Below are positions 22,501-30,170 of a stretch of 39,965 nucleotides of DNA, in pieces; the first letter of the stretch is position 1; each line of letters opens with the position of its first letter. Source of the DNA: Conexibacter sp. (GTDB taxonomy: Bacteria > Actinomycetota > Thermoleophilia > Solirubrobacterales > 70-9). Under the pieces are notes generated by a model. It did not search any database. It was not told the DNA's origin and saw only the letters and a list, made by a program, of their open reading frames with translations. Position numbers and translations under genes: made by a program. The stretch covers positions 1 through 39,965 of the forward strand of contig JADFCZ010000047.1 of the NCBI GenBank assembly GCA_018263295.1, written 5' to 3'.

Positions 22501-24195
22501 GTGCGCAAGCTCACCGCCCTCGCGATCGCCGCCTCCCTGCCGGCGACGATGGCCGCGGCGGCGCCGGCGCCGGCCGCGAAGCCGGCGATCCGGGTCGGCG
22601 GGCCGAGCGCACTGGGAGAGTCGAAGGTGGCCATCGTCGGCAGCGACCGCCGCCTCGCCGGGCACCGGTTCACCGTGCGCCAGGGAGGCGAGACCGTCCT
22701 CCGCGGCCGCCTGCGGAAGGCGCCGGGCCGTCCCGCACCTTGGCGCCACGCCTACGTCGCCGACCTCAGCTCCATCCACGCGCCCGGCACCTACCGGATC
22801 GCCGCCGCCGGATTGCGCTCGCGCCCCTGGCGGGTGACCGCGGCGGGCTCGCGCCCGGCGATCGGCGAGATGCTCCGCTACTTCGCCGCCAATCGCGACG
22901 GCGACGAACCGAGCCCGGTTCACGATCCCTCGCATCTCAACGACGCGGCGGTCCATCCCGACTCGCCCGTCGCCGCGGGGCAGGAGATCGCCCTGAGCGG
23001 CGGCTGGATGGACGCCGGCGACATGATCCACTTCACCCAGACCACGGCCTTCGCGACCGCGATGCTCGAGGCGTCCGCCCGGCTCTCCCCGGAGGCGGCA
23101 CCGGCACTCGAGGCGGAGGCGGACGTCGGCATCCGCTGGTTGCTGGCGGCGCACCCGGCCCCGGGCCTGTTCGTCGCCCAGGTCGGCGACGAGCGCGATC
23201 ACCGGGTGGGTTTCCGCGATCCCGCTTCCGACGACGCCAGCCCGAAGCCCGGCATCGGCACCCGCTTCGCCTACCCGGAGATCGGCGGCGACCTCGGCGG
23301 CAAGGCCGCGGCGGCACTCGCGCTCGCCTACCTCCGGACCGGAGAGGAGGCGATGCTCGATGCCGCCCGCGAGTGGTACGCGGCCGGCGTCGCCACCAGG
23401 CGCCCCGCCCGGCCGCTGCGGCGCACCGGCTACCCGCGGTATGCGGCGAACTTCTACGTCGCCGCGAACTGGAAGGACTCGATGGCGAGCGGAGCCGCTG
23501 AACTGTTCCGCGCGACATGCGCGGCCGGCGACTGCGAGCAGTCCTATGACGACGACTTCCGCCGCTGGCTCTCCGATCAGCGCCAGACCGGCGCCTACGC
23601 GGCGATGGGCGCCGTCGACGACTTCGCGTCCTTCGGCGAGGCGGAGGTCTGCGGCGCCTTCGGCGGCGACGTCTCCGACTTCTCCGCCGCGAGCCGCCGG
23701 GTCGCCTGCGAGCGGCTCGCCGAGAACGGGCGGATCGCAGCCCGGCAGGCGCGCTCGAACGCGTTCGGTATGCCCGGCTACTTCGGCTGGGGGACGACCG
23801 CGCAGAACGGCGCCGCCGGCGCCCTCGCCGCGCTCGCGACCGCGAGCCCCGACGGCCCCGCCGCCGGCTGCCGCGTCGCCGCCGGCGCCCGCGACTGGAT
23901 GCTCGGCCGCAACCCGTTCGGCGCGAGCTTCGTCGTCGGCTACGGGCCGCGGGCCCCTCGACATCCCCACCACTGGGCCGCCGTGTTCGGGGCCGGCGTC
24001 CCGGAGGGCGCCGTCGTCGGCGGCCCGGCGCCGCGCTCGGAGGTCCGCGGCCAGGGCTTCCGCGCCGAGAGCCCGTTTGACAGCCGCTTCGCCACCTACG
24101 AGGATCGGCGAGTGGACTACGTGACGTCCGAGCCGGCGATCGACTACACGGCCTCGTCGATCCTGCTGATCGCGGCGCTCGAGGGCCGCTGCTGA
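22501..24195 (+). CDS. Glycoside hydrolase family 9, secreted
   Basis: A 564-residue exported enzyme. A signal peptide (residues 1-26) precedes an Ig-like CelD_N-type domain (about 28-118) and an (alpha/alpha)6-barrel catalytic domain. The catalytic base region is GGWMDAGD (near residue 170), and the proton donor lies in YVTSEPAIDYTAS near the end (Glu ~543). The usual YxxNE motif has Ser for Asn, and the expected late His motif reads HPHHW. GH9 enzymes act mostly on cellulose, beta-glucans or chito-oligosaccharides; I cannot choose. The start is GTG at 22501. The stop overlaps the start of the acyl-CoA synthetase gene by one base (TGATG), an odd functional pairing. Confidence 0.88.
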   Translation: MRKLTALAIAASLPATMAAAAPAPAAKPAIRVGGPSALGESKVAIVGSDRRLAGHRFTVRQGGETVLRGRLRKAPGRPAPWRHAYVADLSSIHAPGTYRIAAAGLRSRPWRVTAAGSRPAIGEMLRYFAANRDGDEPSPVHDPSHLNDAAVHPDSPVAAGQEIALSGGWMDAGDMIHFTQTTAFATAMLEASARLSPEAAPALEAEADVGIRWLLAAHPAPGLFVAQVGDERDHRVGFRDPASDDASPKPGIGTRFAYPEIGGDLGGKAAAALALAYLRTGEEAMLDAAREWYAAGVATRRPARPLRRTGYPRYAANFYVAANWKDSMASGAAELFRATCAAGDCEQSYDDDFRRWLSDQRQTGAYAAMGAVDDFASFGEAEVCGAFGGDVSDFSAASRRVACERLAENGRIAARQARSNAFGMPGYFGWGTTAQNGAAGALAALATASPDGPAAGCRVAAGARDWMLGRNPFGASFVVGYGPRAPRHPHHWAAVFGAGVPEGAVVGGPAPRSEVRGQGFRAESPFDSRFATYEDRRVDYVTSEPAIDYTASSILLIAALEGRC

Positions 24196-25745
24196 TGGAT
24201 CTCACCTACGAGCGGGCCTGCGCCGAGCACCGCTGGCAGGTCCCCGACCGCTACAACATCGCCGCCGACGTCTGCGACAAGCACGACCCGGCCGCGCCGG
24301 CGATGCGGTGGGAGCGCTTCGACGGCGCCCAGCGGGACCTGACCTGGGGCGAGCTGCAGGCGCTGTCCAACCGGGCCGCGCACGTCCTCCGAGAGCACGG
24401 CATCGAGAAGGGCGACCGCGTCGCCGTCGTCCTGCCGCCGACGCCCGAGGCCGCCGCGATCTTCTTCGGCACCTGGAAGCTCGGTGCGATCCTGCTGTCG
24501 ATGTCCGTCCTCTACGGCGACGACGGCATCCGCCACCGCCTCGGCGACGCCGAGGCGAGGATCCTCGTCACCGACGCCGCCAACGCGCCACGCTTCGACG
24601 CCGACCTGGTCGGCGAGATCCTGATCCTCGACGAGGGCCTCCTCGCCGACGCGCCGGTCGACCACATCTGCGAGGACACGTCGGCCGACGATCCCGCGCA
24701 GCTCTACTACACGTCAGGGACCACGGGCAAGGCGAAGGGCATCGTCCACGCCCACCGCTACATCCTCGCCCACGAGGAGTTCGTCTACTGCCACGACGTC
24801 CAGCCCGGCGAGCTCTTCCACGGCATGGGCGAGTGGGCCTGGGCCGCCGGGATCAGCCCGTTGCTCGGACCGTGGCGGCTCGGCGCCGTCCAGTGCGTCT
24901 ATCAGCGCGAGGCCGGCTTCGACCCGGCCGATCAGCTCAGCTTCCTCTCCCGCCACGGCGTCACCAACGTCTTCACGACCCCGACCGCGATGCGGGCGAT
25001 GATGGCGATCGAGAACGCGGGGGAGAGGTACCCGCAGCGGTTCCGGATCGTCTGCAGCGCCGGGGAGCCGCTCAACCCGGAGGCGATCCGCTGGTTCCGC
25101 GAGCAGTACGGGATCACCGTCCTCGACTACTACGGGCTGACCGAGTCGTACCCGCTCTGCGCCAACTTCCCGTTCATGGAGGTCCGCGAGGGTTCGATGG
25201 GGAGGCCGATGCCGGGTTGGGACGTCCAGATCCTCGACGAGGACGAGAACCCGGTCCCGCGCGGCGAGCGCGGGGAGATCTGCCTGCGCGCCCGCTCGAA
25301 CCCGCACTACCCGCTCGGTTACTGGCGGATGCCCGGTGAGAGCGAGGAGGCGTTCGGCGGTGATTTCTTCCACTCCCACGACGCGGCGAGCATGGACGAG
25401 GACGGATACGTCTGGTACGCGGGCCGGGCCGACGACGTGATCATCGCCGCCGGCTACAGGATCGGCCCGTTCGAGGTCGAGTCCGCCTGTCTCGAGCACG
25501 AGGCGGTGGCCGAGGCGGCCGCCGTCGCCTCGCCGGACGAGGTCAAGGGCAGCGTCGTCAAGGCGTTCATCGTCCTCGCCGACGGGTACGAGCCCTCCGA
25601 GGAGCTCGCCGCCGAGATCAAGTCCCACGTCCGCGGCGGGCTCAGCGCCTACGCCTACCCGCGGAGGATCGAGTTCGTCGAGGGCCTCCCGAAGACCCTG
25701 ACCGGCAAGATCCGCCGGATCGAACTCAGGGAGAGGGAAGCTTGA
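24195..25745 (+). CDS. Acyl-CoA synthetase (AMP-forming)
   Basis: A 516-residue enzyme of the ANL superfamily that activates a carboxylic acid through an acyl-AMP to the CoA thioester. Motifs are complete: YYTSGTTGKAKG (P-loop, ~171-182), YGLTESYPLC (~313), GRADDVIIAAGYRIGPFEVE (~408) and LTGKIRR with the catalytic Lys near residue 503. The start sequence and GHG-less substrate pocket (FHGMGEWAWAAGISPLLGPWRLGA) resemble medium-chain or benzoate-type acyl-CoA synthetases; the true acid is unknown. The ATG at 24195 overlaps the GH9 stop. It converges with a DUF1254 gene and their ends overlap by 20 bases. It could feed the SDR-type hydroxyacyl-CoA dehydrogenase nearby. Confidence 0.92.
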   Translation: MDLTYERACAEHRWQVPDRYNIAADVCDKHDPAAPAMRWERFDGAQRDLTWGELQALSNRAAHVLREHGIEKGDRVAVVLPPTPEAAAIFFGTWKLGAILLSMSVLYGDDGIRHRLGDAEARILVTDAANAPRFDADLVGEILILDEGLLADAPVDHICEDTSADDPAQLYYTSGTTGKAKGIVHAHRYILAHEEFVYCHDVQPGELFHGMGEWAWAAGISPLLGPWRLGAVQCVYQREAGFDPADQLSFLSRHGVTNVFTTPTAMRAMMAIENAGERYPQRFRIVCSAGEPLNPEAIRWFREQYGITVLDYYGLTESYPLCANFPFMEVREGSMGRPMPGWDVQILDEDENPVPRGERGEICLRARSNPHYPLGYWRMPGESEEAFGGDFFHSHDAASMDEDGYVWYAGRADDVIIAAGYRIGPFEVESACLEHEAVAEAAAVASPDEVKGSVVKAFIVLADGYEPSEELAAEIKSHVRGGLSAYAYPRRIEFVEGLPKTLTGKIRRIELREREA

Positions 25746-27150
25746 GAGGAGCCGGCGGGAACCAGTTCCCGCTCAGCACCCTGTTGCTCGGTCCGTAGAG
25801 GCGCATGTTGAGCCGGAATCCTCCGCTCGGGGCCGGCAGCCAGTTGACGTCGTCCTCGGTCGGCTCGTCATGGGAGATGACGACGACGATCGAGCCGTCC
25901 GGGCGGGTGACCAACGGCGGGTGGCTCGGGCCGAGCGAGTAGCGGTCGATCGGGTTGTCGACGAGGAAGCCCTCGCGGTCGTACATCGTCAGCGACCAGA
26001 AGTACTTCGCCGGTGGCAGGTCGTCGGCGGGGAAGACCATCTCGTAGTCGCTGGAGCCGTCGAGCAGGGCCCCGTCGGAGTCGGCTAACGCGCCCGGGTA
26101 GACCGCCTCCTCGGGCGTGTTGGCGCCGATCCCGACGACCGCCACCTGGGCGCGAAGGAGGTAGTCGGTGCCGAACAGGCCGATGTCGGGATCCGCGTAG
26201 ATCCAGCCCTTGGCGGCGATCGACTTCTGCAGGAAGTCGATCCGCGTCTCGTTCGCGAAGCCGGCGATCCGGTTCTCCACGCCCGCGTAGAGCGCGTCGA
26301 GGGCCTCCTGGGAGAGGCCCGCGTCGTCGGGCGAGAGCCCGGGGCCGACGCCGACCGTCGCGAGCTGCTCGAGCAGCGGGTCGTCGCGCTTCGGCGCCGG
26401 GTTATCGACCATCGCCTGGTTGAGCTGGGCGACGAACTCGGCGCCGTCGGTCGGCAGCGGGTACTGGGAGGGCTCGCCCTTACCGCGATGGCAGTCAGCC
26501 GGGAGCTTGAACTTCTTGCCGTTCGGCTTCAGCAGCTTGTAGCGCTTCATGATCTCGTAGGCGGTCGCCTGGTCGGCCTGATCGCCGGCGAGCGTCCGGC
26601 CGATCAGCCACACGCGCCGGTACTTCGACTTGATGATCGGGTTGCCGAGGCGCTTCGCCTTGGCGGCCTTGCCGTCGCCGGTCCAGCGGATCGTGAAGCG
26701 GCCCGCCTTCTTGCCCGTCGTCCGGGTGCCGACGTAATCGATCACGTTCGTCCACGGGTCGACAAGCTCGAAGTCGAAGAAGCGGTTCCCCATGTCGGGG
26801 TGGCGAAGGACGATCGGGCCCTTCTTCAGGTCGAGCTGCGAGAGCGAGTAGAGGGTGTCGGTGTTCGGGGCGACGACGGTCCGGTCGTCGGGCGTGGCGA
26901 ACTTCTTCGCGTTCGCGAAGTGGTTGATCGGGGCGTTGCCGCGTCCGTCCGGGCAGGGCACGCTCGTCATCTCATGGCGGATCCGCAGCATGTCGAGCAG
27001 CGGGTATCCGTAGACGTACGCCTGCCTGCCGAGCTCGTTCGCCTGCTCGGGCGTGACACCGGACGCCCCCGCCTGCGCGCCGGCGGGCAGGGCGACGAGG
27101 AGGGCGAGGACCGCAGCGCCGGCAGCGCTCAGGATCCCGTTCCTCATCAT
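25726..27150 (-). CDS. DUF1254/DUF1214 exported protein, paralogue A
   Basis: A 474-residue exported protein: a signal peptide (residues 5-28, ending GAQAGA), then a DUF1254 domain (about 38-165; YVYGYPLLDMLRIRHEMTS, APNTDTLYSLSQLDL, GPIVLRHPDMGNRFFDFELVDPWTNVIDYVGTRTTG) and a C-terminal DUF1214 domain (about 350-470; YPGALADSDG, YFWSLTMYDREGFLVDNPIDRYSLG, NWLPAPSGGFRLNMRLYGP). The family is widespread, usually secreted or periplasmic, and without an assigned reaction. The gene follows paralogue B, with which it overlaps by four bases (ATGA). The closely matching layout shows an ancient tandem duplication. Its 3' end overlaps the convergent acyl-CoA synthetase gene. Confidence 0.9.
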   Translation of the reverse strand: MMRNGILSAAGAAVLALLVALPAGAQAGASGVTPEQANELGRQAYVYGYPLLDMLRIRHEMTSVPCPDGRGNAPINHFANAKKFATPDDRTVVAPNTDTLYSLSQLDLKKGPIVLRHPDMGNRFFDFELVDPWTNVIDYVGTRTTGKKAGRFTIRWTGDGKAAKAKRLGNPIIKSKYRRVWLIGRTLAGDQADQATAYEIMKRYKLLKPNGKKFKLPADCHRGKGEPSQYPLPTDGAEFVAQLNQAMVDNPAPKRDDPLLEQLATVGVGPGLSPDDAGLSQEALDALYAGVENRIAGFANETRIDFLQKSIAAKGWIYADPDIGLFGTDYLLRAQVAVVGIGANTPEEAVYPGALADSDGALLDGSSDYEMVFPADDLPPAKYFWSLTMYDREGFLVDNPIDRYSLGPSHPPLVTRPDGSIVVVISHDEPTEDDVNWLPAPSGGFRLNMRLYGPSNRVLSGNWFPPAPLKLPSP

Positions 27151-28556
27151 GGACCCACCTTCACCGTCGGGGGAGGCGTCCAGACGCCGTTCTGCGCCGC
27201 CCTGCTCGGCCCGTAGAGCCGGAGGTTGAGCCGGAATCCGGCGTTGGGGGTGGGCAGCCAGTTGACGCCGTCCTCGGCCGGCTCGTCGTTCTGGAGGACG
27301 ATGACGACCGAGCCGTCGGGCTTCTCGATCAGCGGCGGATGGCTCGGGCCGAGCGAGTAGCGGTCGATCGGGTTCGGCGTCAGGTAGCCGTTGCCGTCGT
27401 AGACGGTCAGCGACCAGAAGTACTTCGCCGGAGGCTGCTCACCGGGAGGGAAGGTGATCCGGTAGTCGTTCGCCCCGTTCAGGAGCCCGCCCGTCGAGTC
27501 GGTCAGGCCGGTCGGGTAGATCGCCTCGTCGGGCGTGTTGGCACCGAGGCCGATCGTCGCGATCTGCGCCCGGAAGTCGTAGTCGGTGCCGTAGTCGCCG
27601 ATGTTGGGGGCGGGAAGCAGCCAGCCCCCGGCGGCGATCGACTTCTGCAGCGCGTCGAACCGGGTCGCCGTCGGGAAGGCGGCGGCCTCGGACGTGACCC
27701 CGTCGTAGAGAGCCTCGAGGACGTCGGGCGCGAGGCCGGCGTCCTCGGGGGACAGGCCCGGTCCCACGCCGAGCGGCGCGAGCGCGGCGAGCAGCGGGTC
27801 GTCGCGCTTCGGCGGCGGGCTGGCGGCCAGCCACCGATTCAGCTTGCCGATGAACGCCTTGCCGTCGGTCGGCGTCGGGAACTCGCCCGGCGTCCCCGGC
27901 TCGCAGTCCTTGGGGAAGCTCTTGGGGTCGCGGCCGAGGCGGGAGAGGCCGTAACGCTTCATGGACGAGTAGGCCTCACGCTGGTCGGCGTCGTCGGTCG
28001 CGAGCGTCCGGCCGATCACCCAGACCCGGCGGTACTTCGACTTGATCACGGGCATCTTCGGTTTCGATCTCGCCGGCTTGCCGGTCCACGAGATCGCGAA
28101 GCGCCCGGCCTTCGAGCCGGTCGTCCGCGAGCCGATGAAGTCGATCACGTTCGTGTACGGGTCGATCAGCTGGAAGCTGAAGTAGCGCTCGCCCATGTTC
28201 GGATGGCTGAGCACGATCGGCCCCTTCGAGAGATCGAGGTGGGCGATCGAGTAGAGCGTGTCGGTGTTCGGCGCGACGACGGTGTCGTCCTCGGGATCGG
28301 GGAAGCGCTTCGCGTTCGAGAAGGAGTTGACCGGCGCGCTCCCCTTCCCGTCGGGGCAGGAGACGCTCGTCTGCTCCTTCCGGACCCGCATGAACTCGAG
28401 CAGCGGGAACCCGTAGCGGTAGGCCTGGCGCCCGAGCTCGGCTGCCTCCTGCGGAGTGGGCGCGTTCGTGCGGGCGCCGGCGTCGGCGCTCAGGCAGGCG
28501 GCGATCGCCAGGGCCGCGAACAACCCCGCGATCGCCGCGCGCCCGCGCGCCCGCAC
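27147..28556 (-). CDS. DUF1254/DUF1214 exported protein, paralogue B
   Basis: A 469-residue protein with the same architecture as paralogue A: signal peptide (about residues 8-28), DUF1254 (YRYGFPLLEFMRVRKEQTS, APNTDTLYSIAHLDL, GPIVLSHPNMGERYFSFQLIDPYTNVIDFIGSRTTG) and DUF1214 (YPTGLTDSTGG, YFWSLTVYDGNGYLTPNPIDRYSLG, NWLPTPNAGFRLNLRLYGP). Identity with paralogue A looks high along the whole length, with differences concentrated in the linker around residues 215-260. The start is GTG at 28556. It lies four bases downstream of the propeller-like gene and overlaps paralogue A, so all three are one operon. A joint role in the envelope is inferred; the reaction is unknown. Confidence 0.9.
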   Translation of the reverse strand: MRARGRAAIAGLFAALAIAACLSADAGARTNAPTPQEAAELGRQAYRYGFPLLEFMRVRKEQTSVSCPDGKGSAPVNSFSNAKRFPDPEDDTVVAPNTDTLYSIAHLDLSKGPIVLSHPNMGERYFSFQLIDPYTNVIDFIGSRTTGSKAGRFAISWTGKPARSKPKMPVIKSKYRRVWVIGRTLATDDADQREAYSSMKRYGLSRLGRDPKSFPKDCEPGTPGEFPTPTDGKAFIGKLNRWLAASPPPKRDDPLLAALAPLGVGPGLSPEDAGLAPDVLEALYDGVTSEAAAFPTATRFDALQKSIAAGGWLLPAPNIGDYGTDYDFRAQIATIGLGANTPDEAIYPTGLTDSTGGLLNGANDYRITFPPGEQPPAKYFWSLTVYDGNGYLTPNPIDRYSLGPSHPPLIEKPDGSVVIVLQNDEPAEDGVNWLPTPNAGFRLNLRLYGPSRAAQNGVWTPPPTVKVGP

Positions 28557-28560
28557 CGGT

Positions 28561-30057
28561 TCAGTTCCCGTCGCGGAGGGCGACGATCCCGCCGATCACG
28601 CCGAGGTAGGCGGTCCCGTCGGGGCCGAGCGCGAGCCCGGCGTAGTTGTTGTTGAACAGCGGGCCGGAGCCGGCGTACTGCGACCAGGCGGTCTCGCCGG
28701 TGCGGTAGTCGATGGCCGTCCAGAAATAGCCCTCGTTGAGCGGGTCCTCCGGACGGGCGTAGGTGTAGATCAGGCCGGTCTTCGTCGACATCTTCGGCAC
28801 GACCGTGGGCGCGCGGACGTCCTTGTTCGTCCACTTCTTCGTGCAGCCCTTGCCGTCCTTGTCGATGTCGACCCGGGCGAAGCCGGGCTCGGTCACCGCG
28901 CCCGAGTTCGGCCCGAACGGATCCTGGTAGCCGTAGTTGTTCTCGACGATCAGGCTTCGCTTGGTGCCCATCAGCGAGTTTTCGGTGGCGCTCGCGCCCT
29001 GCTTGAAAACCGGCACCTTGCAGACCACGCGGTGCTGGTTCTTCTTCAGGTTCGTCTTCGTCCGGTAGACGACGACGTTCATCGGGTCGGCGTTGTCGGT
29101 GATCGCCACGTAGCCGCCGTCGAGGTTCGTCGGCGTCGTCCCCGAGCCGGCGTCGACCTGGCTCGGCTTGACGATCCCCGAGTTCGGGTACTTCTGCTGC
29201 CAGAGGATCTTCGGCTTGTCGTTCTTGTTCGCCTTCAGCTTGTACATCCGCTTGTTGGAAACGATGTAGACGCCCTTGGAGTCGACCGAGAAGGAGTTCT
29301 CGATCTCCTCGTCGTCGTCGAGCTGGATCACCTTCAGGTCCCCGGTCTTGCGATCGAGGGTGCCGATCTTGGCGTTCGCCTTCGAGACGAACCAGATCCG
29401 GCCGTCGTAGTCGGGCAGGGCGGAGGTGATCCGCTCGGTGTCGGCGTCGAGGACCCCGGTCAGGTCGTAGTCGCGCTCGACCGTCAGCGTGTCGCCGTCG
29501 TCGCCGAAGCCGACCCGGTAGATGTGGTCGGTCTTGGTCGCCGCCCAGATCTTGTCCTTGTTGTCGAGGAAGAAGTAGCCGCCGCCGGTGAAGTTCTGGT
29601 ACGCGGGCGTGTTCGGCGGGTTCGGCGCCGTCGGCATGTCGAGGGTGTCGATCGGCGCCATCGTGTCGGGATCGATGATCCGCAGCTGCGGCGGGAAGGG
29701 GATCGACGGGCAACTGGTGATGATCCTGCCCTGCGAGTCGAACGTGATCGAGCCGCAGAGCGACGAGGGGTACCCGTAGCTGTCGGTCTGGAGGTTCTCG
29801 CCGAGCGGGCCCTTGCGGTTGTAGACGTCGGTCATCCAGGTGTCGTTGTGGATGTTCGAGTTCGGGTTCGCCGTCATGAACGGGTTCTGATCGGGCTTCG
29901 TCGGGTTCTTGACCGGGTTCTTGGCCACGGCCGATCCCGTGTGCTCGGGGATCGAGGGAACCCCGGTGTCGACGATCGGGGTTGCGCTCGCGCTTGCGGC
30001 GAGGACTCCGGTCGCGAGCAGGGCGACGACGAACGAAAGGACTCTCATGGCTGGCAC
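28561..30057 (-). CDS. Secreted beta-propeller-like protein
   Basis: A 498-residue exported protein. The signal peptide (residues 4-26, ending SASA) is followed by repeated short beta patterns with GxIW, GYFFLDNKDKIWAATKTDHIYRV, DYDGRIWFVSKANAKIGTLDRKTGDL, DSKGVYIVSNKRMYKLKA and GETAWSQYAGSG...GPDGTAYLGVIGGIVAL, as expected for a six- or seven-bladed propeller of the SMP-30/PQQ-like type. The Asp/Asn-rich loops may bind calcium. Catalytic residues cannot be assigned. Start: GTG at 30057 with GAGAG just upstream, or ATG at 30048. It is the first gene of the operon with two DUF1254 proteins, so the three products probably act together outside the membrane. A 6-base hairpin (ATGCGG/CCGCAT, 30079-30098) lies in its leader. 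Confidence 0.8.
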   Translation of the reverse strand: MPAMRVLSFVVALLATGVLAASASATPIVDTGVPSIPEHTGSAVAKNPVKNPTKPDQNPFMTANPNSNIHNDTWMTDVYNRKGPLGENLQTDSYGYPSSLCGSITFDSQGRIITSCPSIPFPPQLRIIDPDTMAPIDTLDMPTAPNPPNTPAYQNFTGGGYFFLDNKDKIWAATKTDHIYRVGFGDDGDTLTVERDYDLTGVLDADTERITSALPDYDGRIWFVSKANAKIGTLDRKTGDLKVIQLDDDEEIENSFSVDSKGVYIVSNKRMYKLKANKNDKPKILWQQKYPNSGIVKPSQVDAGSGTTPTNLDGGYVAITDNADPMNVVVYRTKTNLKKNQHRVVCKVPVFKQGASATENSLMGTKRSLIVENNYGYQDPFGPNSGAVTEPGFARVDIDKDGKGCTKKWTNKDVRAPTVVPKMSTKTGLIYTYARPEDPLNEGYFWTAIDYRTGETAWSQYAGSGPLFNNNYAGLALGPDGTAYLGVIGGIVALRDGN

Positions 30058-30170
30058 AACACTCTCGACTTCCAGTGGATGCGGTGGTTCCCCCGCATGG
30101 TCAACATCTCTCCGCTATTGAGTCTAAGTCAGTAGCCCCGGACCGTGTGCCGGTGGCGGGCCGGCGCGGG

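Noticed and set aside
24143-24665. A minus-strand frame opposite the acyl-CoA synthetase start
   Set aside because: It lacks motifs and overlaps conserved coding sequence of the synthetase.
30079-30098. The ATGCGG/CCGCAT hairpin in the propeller leader as a riboswitch
   Set aside because: A single 6-base stem with an 8-base loop and no recognisable aptamer core.
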